64,000 bases of DNA from Ignavibacteriota bacterium (lineage in GTDB: Bacteria > Bacteroidota > Ignavibacteria > UBA10030 > UBA6906), in contig JADJHP010000008.1 in assembly GCA_016707525.1 (NCBI GenBank), forward strand, positions 1 to 64,000, read 5' to 3'. Below are positions 7,930-17,157 of this stretch, piece after piece. The notes under the pieces were generated by a model, which was not told where the DNA came from, ran no database searches, and worked only from the letters and a program-made list of their open reading frames with translations. The translations under genes and the position numbers were made by a program. Each line of letters opens with the position of its first letter. The stretch's first letter is position 1.

Positions 7930-10900
7930 CTACCGCACCAAAACAAGTCTGCGCGTCAGCGTATTCCCCTGCCCCTGCGCCGATGCCCCACCTGCCGTCA
8001 GCCTGTAGAAATATACCCCGCTGGAAAGCCCGGCCGCATTCAATACCACCGCGTGATCCCCGGGCTCCTTCCACGCATCCACCAGCACCGCTACCTCCCG
8101 GCCAAGCATGTCATAGACCGCAAGCCGCACATGCCCGGCTCCCGACGCCGGCACCCGGTACCCGATCGATGTGGTCGGATTGAACGGATTCGGGTAGTTC
8201 TGATCAAGACCGAACGCCAGCGGCAACTCCGCACCCACAACCACGTCCGTCGCCCTTGTGCCGATCGCGAACGCCAGCGGATATACCCCACCATCCACTT
8301 CCATCTTGTCGTCCCCCGTGCCGGTGATCCCGTCGGTACCCAGACTCACGGACCAGACCTGAAACTTGTCGGAGAGTTCATCGATGTAATGATAATACAC
8401 CTTCTTGTCATCTACCGAGAACGACGGCGATCCCAACGATGAGTAGTTGTTCGTGACAACACCCGCATCGCCGGTGTTCAAGTTCACCGCAAGCACCTGC
8501 ACCTGCCCGCTCGCATCACTGTAGTCCATCGCGATCAGGTTGTCCGTGTTGGAAGCATAGACCGCATTCCCGATATCGGTGCCGCGCGGCTGCGACGGAA
8601 AGAGCCGCGCGATCGACCCATCGGCCACACGCACAACGTTGATGTCCCAGGAACCGACCGTATCCCCACCGCTCACCACCGCTGTATTGTAGGCATCGTA
8701 CATGATCCTGGTCTCGTCCGACGACCAGTCGATCCTGTCCGGATACCGGATACTCCCTCCCGTTTCTCCCTGCTGGTACACGGGCGTGCTCAACGCAAGC
8801 ACCTTGTTCCCTGCACTGTTCTGCAGATCGAAGACGTAGATCTTCGGCTCGGAATAGACCGTCGTCGCTGCCAGATACCGCCCGCTCCGCGATACGGCGA
8901 TATTGTTGAACCCTCCACTGGTGGAGAGCGCCTGGTCACCCGTCCCATCCGACTTCACGGTGTGGACGTTGTTCTGCGCATCAACGTAGAACAGCGAACC
9001 GCCGTTGTCTGTCACGGCCGGACGGCTCCACAACGCACCCGCTGTGAGCTGTGCGAACGTGTTCGTTCCAATGGTCCACCGGAACAGCTGACCGGTCTGC
9101 GCATCGATGAGCGCAACGTATCGTGTGCCCTGCACCGGAGGGTCCACCGGCGGCTGGCCCGTGCCCGCACCCGCCGTGATCCCGACCGCATCGAACGCTG
9201 CCGCTGCGGCAAGCGCCTTCGCGTTGCCCGGCCCGCCGAACAGATCTTCCGCCGACTTGATGACAGCCAGACGGCAGTCAACGAACTGCGCGTTCTTCGT
9301 CAGGTACGTGGTCAACGCCCGGTAATAGACCTTTCCCGCATCCTCCTTCGTCACACCCGCGGACGTCGCAAACAGATAGAACGCCTTGTTCGGGATGCCG
9401 CTATTCACATGCACTCCGCCAAAGTCACCGGCCTCCGTATTTGGCAGGTTGATGTACTGCGCCATCGTGGATGGCTGACGCGACCCCGACGGAACCTCCG
9501 CCCCACCAGGATTCGACATACTCCTCAAGGCATCGCCGGCAGTACCGGGCGTGAACACATCCTCTCCCATCAACCAGTCCCCGCCCGCACCTTCCAACCA
9601 GAACTCGAACAACGTGCCGAAGATGTCCGAGAAGGATTCGTTCAACGCGCCGGACTGATTCTCATAGAGCAGATTCGCGGACCATTCCGTGATCCCGTGC
9701 GCCATCTCGTGCGCGGTCACATCCGCCGAACCGGTCAGGTCGCTGAACGTCGAACCGTCACCGTTCCCGAAGACCATGTACTGGCCATTCCAGAACGCGT
9801 TGTTGTATCCCGACTTGAAATTGACCACCACGTTCATCGTGCCGCCCTTGTTGTCAATGGCGTTACGGTTATGAACGCTCTTGTAGTAGTCGTAGACCTT
9901 CCCGCTGGTATACAACGCCGACACGCCGGGACTGACGGCCCAGGAATTCTGGTTGGCCGAGGTGATCTGATACAGGCTGGTCTCACCATTCTTCGCATCG
10001 AACGCGTACAACACCCCCTTCCCATCATTCGGGAACTGCGACTGCGCCGCTATGTACATCGGCTTGCTCGCATCGATCATGAAATACTGCGTGCCGATCT
10101 GATAGAGATTCAGCGGCCGCGTCGCACCTTTCACATCCACCCCACTCCCCGTGACGGGACCGTCCATGACCACACGATTGTACTCTTTTACCACCGCACC
10201 CGTGGCCGCGTCAACAAAGATGTCCTTCCTCTGGTCGAGCCCCCCGGCCACACTGATCACCCGGCAGTACGTCAAACCACCGGCATCATCCGGAAGATAC
10301 GCCGTCCGCTCCGCCGTCACATTTCCCCACGGACCACAATGGTCCAGGGCGACGCTCCGCGCACGCTCGACGGAGACCGCGGCAACGTCCGCCGGCCGGT
10401 TGACCGGTGTGGGAACGTACCGCCCATTGAGACTCTCAACAGTCCCATCGGGCCTTACATGGACGAGGATCTCCCGGCCCCACACCTCTACCCCGCGGTA
10501 CCGCTGTTCGTACCGGAGATGCGTGAATCCCATCTCGTCAGCCTCCATGGCAGTCTCGTGGAACTCTGCCACCGGATCCGTGACGCGAAGGAGCGCTGCG
10601 TTGGTCTTCAGGAACTCCGCAGCGCTGGAACGGGCATGCATGGCACTCACGGCATTACCACCGGCGCCGCGCACCTGCGACGGTTGGGGCACACGGAGGA
10701 AGAGCGGAACTCCCTGCTGACCATCCCACTGGATCGTCATGTTCTGTCCTGCCGAAGCCCCCAGGTATCGGGCCGTGAAGGCTTGGGCATCCGCCGCCAT
10801 CCGGGCGCGTTCATCGGCGGAGGCAATGCGCTGCACGGCATTCTTTGCAGCAAAATGACGGCTGGTACCGGCCGCAGAAGGTGTCTTGCTCCCGCCGGCG

Positions 10901-10962
10901 ATCGCAGAACCATGAGACAGGACTGCCAGACTACAGACGGTGACAACGAAGGATCGGATCAT
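7930..10962 (-). CDS. secreted M4 (thermolysin-like) metallopeptidase with type IX sorting domain
   Basis: A 1010-residue exported zinc protease. ATG 10962 follows AGGTGAG and gives a signal peptide (MIRSFVVTVCSLAVLSHGSA). An FTP/PepSY-type propeptide precedes the M4 domain. HEMAH near residue 415 supplies two zinc ligands and the catalytic Glu, and NESFSD near 440 supplies the third ligand. A region of about 630-880 contains TolB/WD-like propeller strands (IAVSRSGRYLAATT, IRYPDRIDWSSDE). The last 100 residues are a type IX sorting domain (LDQNYPNPFNP, VYDMLGREVAVLVD, GVYFYRL). It should cross the outer membrane by T9SS and be surface-attached or released. It lies 5 nt after a small lipoprotein gene. 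Confidence 0.92.
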   Translation of the reverse strand: MIRSFVVTVCSLAVLSHGSAIAGGSKTPSAAGTSRHFAAKNAVQRIASADERARMAADAQAFTARYLGASAGQNMTIQWDGQQGVPLFLRVPQPSQVRGAGGNAVSAMHARSSAAEFLKTNAALLRVTDPVAEFHETAMEADEMGFTHLRYEQRYRGVEVWGREILVHVRPDGTVESLNGRYVPTPVNRPADVAAVSVERARSVALDHCGPWGNVTAERTAYLPDDAGGLTYCRVISVAGGLDQRKDIFVDAATGAVVKEYNRVVMDGPVTGSGVDVKGATRPLNLYQIGTQYFMIDASKPMYIAAQSQFPNDGKGVLYAFDAKNGETSLYQITSANQNSWAVSPGVSALYTSGKVYDYYKSVHNRNAIDNKGGTMNVVVNFKSGYNNAFWNGQYMVFGNGDGSTFSDLTGSADVTAHEMAHGITEWSANLLYENQSGALNESFSDIFGTLFEFWLEGAGGDWLMGEDVFTPGTAGDALRSMSNPGGAEVPSGSRQPSTMAQYINLPNTEAGDFGGVHVNSGIPNKAFYLFATSAGVTKEDAGKVYYRALTTYLTKNAQFVDCRLAVIKSAEDLFGGPGNAKALAAAAAFDAVGITAGAGTGQPPVDPPVQGTRYVALIDAQTGQLFRWTIGTNTFAQLTAGALWSRPAVTDNGGSLFYVDAQNNVHTVKSDGTGDQALSTSGGFNNIAVSRSGRYLAATTVYSEPKIYVFDLQNSAGNKVLALSTPVYQQGETGGSIRYPDRIDWSSDETRIMYDAYNTAVVSGGDTVGSWDINVVRVADGSIARLFPSQPRGTDIGNAVYASNTDNLIAMDYSDASGQVQVLAVNLNTGDAGVVTNNYSSLGSPSFSVDDKKVYYHYIDELSDKFQVWSVSLGTDGITGTGDDKMEVDGGVYPLAFAIGTRATDVVVGAELPLAFGLDQNYPNPFNPTTSIGYRVPASGAGHVRLAVYDMLGREVAVLVDAWKEPGDHAVVLNAAGLSSGVYFYRLTAGGASAQGQGNTLTRRLVLVR

Positions 10963-10967
10963 GCATC

Positions 10968-11456
10968 TCACCTGGTTGATGTTGTCGTGGTGGTGGCCTG
11001 CGTCATCGATGTGCGTATCGCAGCGCTGCACCTGTCAAAGAATTCTTGATACGATGGCAGCGTTTGGCCCATGCCAAGCCGCGGCCTCCATGTATGCTTC
11101 CGCGTCGAATCCCCGGTGGTCACACTGAGGTACCGCACAAGCGAACCCGATGAATCAACATTCTGGGCTGCTGTCAGCGCTTTTGCCGCATCCCAGAGCA
11201 CGCACATGGTGTCCGACGGCAACCGCCCAACTTCACGTTCGTTCTCGCGCGCACCGCGTCCGTTCCACGAGAGGACCGCTCCATCCCCCGTGATGGTATG
11301 ACCCGTCCAGGTGCCACTGATGCCGCCCCCTTCGCCGAACACGATGCAGAACACCGCCTTCTTCTCTTGTTCGTTATGCGCGACAGAATCCAGATCGCAG
11401 GGCGAACAACCGGCCTGCAATGCCGCCAGCAAGAGTATCGACACGATAGTTTTCAT
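10968..11456 (-). CDS. small lipoprotein of unknown function
   Basis: ATG 11456 gives MKTIVSILLLAALQAGCSPC, a lipoprotein signal with lipobox LQAGC and a predicted mature Cys. The 162-residue product has several further cysteines (CDLDS, AVFCIVFG, TMCVLW, FDRCS). It contains ISGTWTGHTITGDGAVLSW but no family I recognise, and ends in a Thr-rich tail. It stops 5 nt before the M4 peptidase start and is probably co-transcribed with it. It could be a partner or inhibitor of the protease, but that is only suggested by position. Confidence 0.65.
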   Translation of the reverse strand: MKTIVSILLLAALQAGCSPCDLDSVAHNEQEKKAVFCIVFGEGGGISGTWTGHTITGDGAVLSWNGRGARENEREVGRLPSDTMCVLWDAAKALTAAQNVDSSGSLVRYLSVTTGDSTRKHTWRPRLGMGQTLPSYQEFFDRCSAAIRTSMTQATTTTTSTR

Positions 11457-11582
11457 CAGTTCGTCTTTCGATCTGCACATCCGGAGCCACGGATCCGTTG
11501 TCGGATCCACCCGCCTCTGCCCCACGGGCACAACGTGAAAGGGTCCCGTCTTCAACATTGTGAAGACAGGACCCATATTTTG

Positions 11583-11621
11583 TCGGGGCGACTGGATTCC
11601 GCATAGCGGGACCAGCGACCA
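11583..11621 (-). pseudogene. tRNA-Pro 3'-half remnant
   Basis: Repeats the 3' acceptor strand and half of the T-stem of the adjacent tRNA-Pro. A 19-nt run, 11581-11599, is identical to 11626-11644. The T-loop is interrupted by extra bases (CCGCTATGCGG). It has no 5' half and is a non-functional duplicate directly downstream of the intact gene. Confidence 0.6.
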
Positions 11622-11627
11622 CTTCTG

Positions 11628-11702
11628 TCGGGGCGACTGGATTCGAACCAGCGACTTCTTGCTCCCAAAGCAAGCGCTCTAGCCGGGCTGAGCTACGCCC
11701 CG
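11628..11702 (-). tRNA. tRNA-Pro (anticodon TGG)
   Basis: A 75-nt cloverleaf: acceptor CGGGGCG with CGCCCCG and discriminator A, D-arm AGCTCAGCCCGGCTAGAGC, anticodon arm CTTGC-TTTGGGA-GCAAG with anticodon TGG, and T-arm CGCTGGTTCGAATCCAGTCG. Partial copies lie on both sides. Confidence 0.93.
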
Positions 11703-11784
11703 ATGTTCCACGATCAACTTCGATGTGCCGCTTTGGCCGGGTCCGCCCGCCGAGACGGAAGAACGCAGCTTCAGCGGCAACGGA

Positions 11785-11800
11785 GCTGAGCTACGCCCCG
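11785..11800 (-). pseudogene. tRNA-Pro 5'-end remnant
   Basis: Sixteen bases (acceptor 5' strand and start of the D-arm) are identical to 11687-11702 of the intact tRNA-Pro, about 100 nt upstream of it. The rest of the tRNA is missing. With the 3' remnant it suggests a former tandem array. Nothing else is recognised between 11703 and 11932. Confidence 0.5.
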
Positions 11801-11932
11801 AAATGCCGTACAAATTGCCCTACAATATACTCAACTTCTCCCCCCCATTCAACTCCCCCCCCTGTGCGCCCGGTCACGAACGATATGGGGCCCCGGGTTG
11901 TATATTAAACACACACACTACTCGCACACATT

Positions 11933-12214
11933 ATGCACATGCTGAATCCACAAACCAGGCTCGAACAGGCGGTCGATACGACCCCCACCTGGAAATATTC
12001 CTCCAGCGTCTATCTTCCCAAACACCACTGCGTGATCTACAGGGATGACGCTCTCGGGATCCAGAAACAGGTCATGACCCGCCGGTGGACGTTCCTCTTC
12101 CAGCCGCGCGAGCGCGCATTCTTCTTCATCGACGGGGATAAACGCACGTTCCGCTCGGAGGACCGCCTCTTGGCGGCCCTCCGGTCACGGATGCGTGTGA
12201 CGAACCTCGGCTGA
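11933..12214 (+). CDS. hypothetical 93-residue protein
   Basis: A short basic/aromatic protein (PKHHCVIYRDDALG, RRWTFLFQPRERAFFFIDG, FRSEDRLLAALRSRM) with no signal peptide, membrane segment or recognised family. It is the only gene on this strand between tRNA-Pro and the DUF1501 gene. There is no clear ribosome binding site; ATG 11939 is an alternative start two codons in. Codon use matches the GC-rich neighbours, which favours a real gene. Confidence 0.45.
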   Translation: MHMLNPQTRLEQAVDTTPTWKYSSSVYLPKHHCVIYRDDALGIQKQVMTRRWTFLFQPRERAFFFIDGDKRTFRSEDRLLAALRSRMRVTNLG

Positions 12215-12321
12215 TACCCCCCCACGCTCGCTGCGATTTGGAGTACTCCCGGAATGACCCCAGGTCCGGAATCCCTCCACGATGTCCGTGGCTGATCGCC
12301 GGTGATGCACGCCTGCAGGAC

Positions 12322-13908
12322 CTAGCGGACCAGGACCATCTTCCGCGCCTCGACGTGCGCGCCCGCCTGCAGCCGGTACACGTATGCACCACTCGCCAAC
12401 TGCGATGCCGGGAACGCCACTTCATGGACACCAGCCCCGACCGCACGATCCACCAGCACCGCAACTTCACGCCCGGTCATGTCATAGACCACCAACCGCA
12501 CCGGCACGTTCCCCGCATCCGCAGGCACCGCGAAGCCGATGCGCGTCTCACCATTGAAGGGGTTCGGATAATTCTGCCGGAGTTCGAATGAGACGGGCAA
12601 CGACATGTCTTCCACTCCCGTCGCGCCTCCACCCTTGATCAACGACAACGGCTGCTGCCCGGGAAGGATGGCCGCAAGCTGCGTCGCCGTGGCACCGAAC
12701 CAGTCCTTCACGATCGCCGCATACACCCGGCGATAATCAAACTGCATCGCAATGTTGTCATTCGAACCCGCCGCCGCCGGTAATGCCGGATTGTTCCCCA
12801 CGACCCCGCCATACACATTCGTGCCGAACACGAACAACGGCGCCGCAGCGCCATGGTCCGTACCGGTGCTCGCATTCGACTTGATCCGCCGCCCGAACTC
12901 CGAGAACGTCAACCCCACCACCCGGTCCTGGAATCCCTGCAACGCCGCATCGTTCATGAACGCCGAGATCGCTACCGACACGCGGCTGAGTAACGTGGCG
13001 TGCGTACCGGTGTCGGTCGCACCACCTGCCGCCTGCCCTGCATGCGTGTCGAACCCGCCCAGACTCACCACATAGATCCCCGTACGCAACCCGCCCGACA
13101 TGAGCTGTGCCACGATCTTCATCTGGTCCGCGAGCGAGTTGGATCCCGCTGTGGGCCAGAGCGTGGAAAGGGTCTTTCCCTTCGCCGCCGCAGCCCGGAT
13201 CGCAGCACCGTACAGCGATGTCTGCTCGGCCACCTCACGCACGAACGTGAGCTCGTGCCCGGCCGGCGTGTTCGGAGGCGTGTCCTCAGCACCCGGCAGG
13301 ATATACGTGGTATTGGGATTGGTGATGGCAAGCCCCATGGAACCGGACGGCCCCTGAAGTCCCGGCGATACCACCGATCCGATCTGGATCGCGAGCGGGT
13401 CCGGCACCTCCGGCGTCGGATATCCTGCCGGGAATCCCGGATACGCCTGATCCAGATACCGACCCATCCATCCGCTCGGCAGGATCTGGTTCGAGTCCGA
13501 TCCCGTGAGCCAGATGTCCGTTGCCCGGAAATGCGAGAAGTTCGGACTCGGATACCCGACACTCTGCACGACCGCGACCTTCCCTTCATTGTACAGCGCG
13601 TGAAGCCCGGTCATGGCCGGATGCAACCCGGTCCCAGCGGTCAGCGCCAGCACCTTCGACTCCGCGATCATGATGTTCGACCGCGCCGCGGCGAGCGCGG
13701 AATACTGGTCGCGCGGAATGACCATATTCAACCCATCGTTCCCGCCATTGAGCTGGATCAGGATCAACACCCGGTCGGTCGCTGCCGCAAGCGATGCGAG
13801 CCCGTCAAGGAACGGCGAGCGGCCGAATGCCTGCAACGTCTGTCCGCCCAGCAGGAATGGTATCGTGCTCACGGGTATGGCACGTCGTAAGAATGTTCTT
13901 CTCTTCAT
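12322..13908 (-). CDS. DUF1501 protein with type IX sorting domain
   Basis: A 528-residue protein opening with a twin-Arg-like signal (MKRRTFLRRAIPVSTIPFLL). The DUF1501 domain (sulfatase/alkaline phosphatase-like fold) shows LIQLNGGNDGLNMVIP near the start, HPAMTGLHALYNEGKVAVVQ, SHFRATDIW and TFSEFGRRIKSN ... TDHGAAAPLFVFG. The last ~95 residues are a type IX sorting domain (ELRQNYPNPFNGETRIGF, VYDMTGREVAVLVD, GAYVYRLQAG). It lies 11 nt downstream of a DUF1800 gene, the usual pairing for this family. The enzyme activity of DUF1501 is not established; a surface hydrolase role is inferred. Confidence 0.9.
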   Translation of the reverse strand: MKRRTFLRRAIPVSTIPFLLGGQTLQAFGRSPFLDGLASLAAATDRVLILIQLNGGNDGLNMVIPRDQYSALAAARSNIMIAESKVLALTAGTGLHPAMTGLHALYNEGKVAVVQSVGYPSPNFSHFRATDIWLTGSDSNQILPSGWMGRYLDQAYPGFPAGYPTPEVPDPLAIQIGSVVSPGLQGPSGSMGLAITNPNTTYILPGAEDTPPNTPAGHELTFVREVAEQTSLYGAAIRAAAAKGKTLSTLWPTAGSNSLADQMKIVAQLMSGGLRTGIYVVSLGGFDTHAGQAAGGATDTGTHATLLSRVSVAISAFMNDAALQGFQDRVVGLTFSEFGRRIKSNASTGTDHGAAAPLFVFGTNVYGGVVGNNPALPAAAGSNDNIAMQFDYRRVYAAIVKDWFGATATQLAAILPGQQPLSLIKGGGATGVEDMSLPVSFELRQNYPNPFNGETRIGFAVPADAGNVPVRLVVYDMTGREVAVLVDRAVGAGVHEVAFPASQLASGAYVYRLQAGAHVEARKMVLVR

Positions 13909-13919
13909 GGTCTCCCCTC

Positions 13920-15636
13920 CTATTGTAACTGGAATTCAGGCATGGACAGCATGAACGCGTAGAGTACCTGCAGCTTCGTCAGGACCGCGTTCCGTTTGGT
14001 CGCATTGCCCGGGTCGGCAAGATACAGATCCCATTCAAGCGTCCACTCGTAATCGGGCAAGCCGGGTATGAGCGTCTGCTTGAGGAAGGCCTTCTGTGCC
14101 GCTGTGAGGGGGACCGCGAAGATGATGCGCGCGCTTTCCTCGATGAGCGCGTCGATGTTGCGCGAATCAGGAAGGTTCGCCGTGAAGGTGATGACATCCG
14201 CCGCGAACTTGAACCCGGATGTGCTGTAGCCGTTCTTCAACAGCAGATTGCTGAGCGTCGCACGGCGCGGCAACGTGTCCGAGTTGATCCACAATTCATA
14301 GAACTGCGGCGACTGATAATATGCCGGCCAACCCGCAACGGACGGTGGATCAGCGATGTCCTGCTGCATGGCCCCGGCCTGGGTCGCGATATAGTAGTAG
14401 ACCTTGTATCGCGTGGCGACATCCGCCGGATACGGCAAACTGAAGACCCGCGGGATGCCGACGGCAAATTCCAGCGGACTCTTGATCATGCAACCCACAT
14501 TGAGGGGATCGTAGAAGTGCGCGCTCTGGAACAGCGCGCGCAGCACGGGCAACACATTGTAGTTGTTCTGCCGGAGGATGTTCGCCATCGGCACGATGAC
14601 GTTGGCCTCCACGGCCTCGTCGATCACGTAGTACACGAACCAGCGGTAGAGTCTCCGGCAAAGATATTTCGCCGTCTCCTCCTGTTCGAAGATCATGTCC
14701 AGTAACGCATTGACCTCCGTGATGCCGTCGGTCGATGGCGCGATCGTCCGGTTCCCGTACCTCGCGGAGAATTGCTTGGTCGTTGTGTCGTGCCGTGTGA
14801 GCGTGAATTTCGACGGCGTCGCCCCTGGCTGCGGCAGCACCGTCGAGTCCTCCTGCCAGCCGGTCAGAACTTTGGCGGCCGCCTTCACATCGGCTTCGGT
14901 ATACGTGGTGTAGTCGCCCGGACCCGCAAGGGGCCCCTTCCCGATCGTGAAGAGCTCCTGCAACTCACGCCCGTAGTTCTCGTTCGGATTCGTCTTGGTA
15001 TTCGCATTCCCGTTCAGATAGCGCAACATCGCGCCGGAAATCGTCATCGCCCGGGCAAGGTCCTTCCAGTTCCCGAGCGCATGCTGCCGCAGAAGATCCG
15101 TGTACCGCCACTGAAAGCGCGGCTCGTTCACGACATTCCTCTGCGTCACGAAATGGTTGTGCCAGAACAGGACCATTTTCTCCATGACCGACGGCGACTG
15201 CTGAAGCATCAGGCCGGTCCACCACGATTTCAACGAGACGTACCGCGCACCCGTCGGATCGAAGGTGGAAGCCGGGTCCTTCGCGTTGGAGTAGACCCAT
15301 GTGTCGCCAACGGCGACCATCTCCCGGGTGTCCGTAGCAAGAGGCTTGCTATCGACGGCCGAGGTGGACAGGATCATGTCCAGTGCCGCTGTCATATTCA
15401 TGGTTTGAAATGCCTGCAGGTCGGCAGGCGAGGGCCCGAAAGTGGTACGCCGGAGCAGATGGAAGATCTGCTCCCTGCCCCAGAGCCCGGTGTAAGGCTC
15501 GAGGCCGCTGAGTGCGCGGGGCGTTTTCGGGGAGTTCGGTGTTGGCGAACGCGAGGGGATCGGATTGATTCGCGTGCGCGGAAGGATCGGCCAGGGCAGC
15601 ATCAAGCATGCCGCCGAGTACAGTTCGTCGGTCCAT
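13920..15636 (-). CDS. DUF1800 protein with an apparent frameshift near its start
   Basis: The main frame, from about 15520 down to 13920, carries the DUF1800 domain: ALSGLEPYTGLWGREQ, HLLRRTTFGPSPADLQAF, MVLFWHNHFVT, YGRELQELFTIG, TGWQEDS and SVAGWPAYYQSP. The natural start appears to be ATG 15636 in another frame (MDRRTVLGGMLDAALADP ... PLAFANTELPENAPR), which leads directly into ALSGLEPY if one base is skipped near 15515-15530. That stretch is full of short homopolymers (CCCC GAAAA CGCCCC). The in-frame ATG 15605 gives an unconvincing Pro-rich start. It is paired with DUF1501. The shift may be sequencing error, real mutation or recoding. Confidence 0.75.
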
Positions 15637-15728
15637 GGGCGCCTATGTGCAAGAACGGTGAACGTAATCCGCAGGTTGGATTAGACGCATGGTGCGAACT
15701 TTCCCGGTCACATGCAAGCCGCACCCGT

Positions 15729-15756
15729 TTGACAAAGCTCGAAATTCTTCTATATT
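15729..15756 (+). promoter_or_regulatory. sigma70-type promoter for the lipoprotein at 15809
   Basis: TTGACA at 15729-15734, a 16-bp spacer, and TATATT at 15751-15756. It lies 52 nt upstream of the start codon, with GGAGG at 15799-15803 as ribosome binding site. Confidence 0.5.
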
Positions 15757-15808
15757 AGGAGGCACTTCTGCGTCCAACCCACGAGCTCCTCACGTTGCGG
15801 AGGTTCCC

Positions 15809-16309
15809 ATGAAGCAGATGCCCCTCGCTCTGTCCCTGGTGGTGCTTGTCGCCTGCCTTGTCGCCGGATGTGGCAAATCCGACGAAATGAAGAAGATCGA
15901 AGCTGCATTGAACACAGAAGTGATGGACAAGCACGATGTGATCATGAAGCTTGTCCCGGAATTGGATGGCCTCACGACGCACATCTCTGCCGTGATGGCA
16001 AAGCACGATTCCCTGGTCAAGAAGTACCCGGCCCTCGCCTCCGGCCACACAACCGCCGATCTGGTCGCGGCCCAGGAAAAGATCACCGCCGCCAAGGCCG
16101 CCATGGATGCCTGGATGCGGGGGTTCAAACCGTATGACCCCGATGCGAAGCATGATGGCGTGCTCGCCGGATTGAACGTCCAGAAGGACGAACTCATCGC
16201 CATGGAAAAGCAGTTCGCGGAAGCACGGTTGGCCGCACTGGACGCCATTGCGAAACATGAGGTCGCGGCGGACATGGTGATCGCCAACGCCGGCAAGAAG
16301 AAACACTGA
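15809..16309 (+). CDS. helical lipoprotein of unknown function
   Basis: ATG 15809 follows GGAGG and encodes a lipoprotein signal with lipobox LVAGC. The mature ~145 residues are predicted mostly helical and rich in Lys, Ala and Asp (KIEAALNTEVMDKHD, LVAAQEKITAAKAAMDAWM, DELIAMEKQFAEARLAALD), like small coiled-coil lipoproteins of Bacteroidota. It has its own promoter and a strong terminator, so it is a single-gene unit. No family recognised. Confidence 0.8.
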   Translation: MKQMPLALSLVVLVACLVAGCGKSDEMKKIEAALNTEVMDKHDVIMKLVPELDGLTTHISAVMAKHDSLVKKYPALASGHTTADLVAAQEKITAAKAAMDAWMRGFKPYDPDAKHDGVLAGLNVQKDELIAMEKQFAEARLAALDAIAKHEVAADMVIANAGKKKH

Positions 16310-16331
16310 TCCGTTCACAGGAGAGACGAGC

Positions 16332-16366
16332 GAGGGGATCATGTAGACCATGATCCCCTCTCCTTT
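16332..16366 (+). terminator. rho-independent terminator after the lipoprotein
   Basis: Perfect 12-bp stem (16332-16343 with 16349-16360), 5-nt loop TAGAC, then TCCTTTT. It ends just before the truA start, so truA must use a promoter within or beyond it, or read-through. Confidence 0.75.
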
Positions 16367-16368
16367 TG

Positions 16369-17157
16369 ATGGCCCGGTATAAACTGACAGTCGAATATGA
16401 GGGGACGCGCTACCGCGGGTGGCAGCCCCAGAAGAACGTCCGGACCGTGGGCGGCGAGATACAACGCGCTATCCACGACGTCTGCAAGACCCCGACGTTT
16501 GAGTTCCAGGGGTCCGGACGTACCGATGCAGGCGTCCATGCCCTCGGACAGGTGGCTCATCTCGAGATCGCGACCCAACTCGCTCCCGATATTCTGCGAA
16601 TGAAGCTGAACGATCTCCTCCCGGCCGATATCTCGATCCTCGACCTCGTGCGCGCAGATGCCCGCTTCCACGCCCGGCACCACGCCGTCTCGCGCAGCTA
16701 TCTCTACCAGATCTGCCGCCGGCGCACCGCCCTCGGCAAACGCTTCGTCTGGTGGGTGAAGGACCCGCTGAACGTTCGCGCGATGCAAACAGCAGCGAAA
16801 CACTTTGTCGGTATGCATGACTTCCGGTCCTTCACGGATGATGATCCGGAAGAAAAATCAACGAAGGTCGAGGTCGAGGAACTCCGCGTGGAAGAACGCG
16901 GCGACCTTATCATCGTACGTATGCGCGGCTCCCACTTCGTCTGGAAGATGGTCCGCAGGGTCGTCGGCGTTCTCGCCGAGGTGGGCCGCGGTGCACTCCC
17001 CGGTGCCGCCGTCCCCCGCCTGCTCCACGAAGAATCGGATCTTCCTGCACAACTCACGGCGCCGCCCTCCGGACTGTTCCTGGAACGCGTCTATTATAAA
17101 GACGAACAACTCCTCACAGATCTCCAACCTGTAACGAATATCTCGTATGAGCGATAA
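16369..17157 (+). CDS. truA: tRNA pseudouridine(38-40) synthase TruA
   Basis: Converts uridines 38-40 of the tRNA anticodon stem to pseudouridine. The 262-residue product has YKLTVEYEGTRYRGWQPQ at the start, the catalytic-Asp motif GSGRTDAGVHALGQVAH near residue 50, RSYLYQI, the DFRSF region and SHFVWKMVRRVVGVL, all typical of TruA. The length is normal. ATG 16369 is chosen; a TTG sits one codon upstream. It overlaps ettA by 11 nt, so the two translation-related genes form one unit. Confidence 0.95.
   Translation: MARYKLTVEYEGTRYRGWQPQKNVRTVGGEIQRAIHDVCKTPTFEFQGSGRTDAGVHALGQVAHLEIATQLAPDILRMKLNDLLPADISILDLVRADARFHARHHAVSRSYLYQICRRRTALGKRFVWWVKDPLNVRAMQTAAKHFVGMHDFRSFTDDDPEEKSTKVEVEELRVEERGDLIIVRMRGSHFVWKMVRRVVGVLAEVGRGALPGAAVPRLLHEESDLPAQLTAPPSGLFLERVYYKDEQLLTDLQPVTNISYER

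Noticed and set aside
8962..11049. Long plus-strand frame opposite the M4 peptidase
   Set aside because: It is Arg/His-rich antisense translation of a GC-rich gene; the minus strand carries the HEMAH site, signal peptide and sorting domain.
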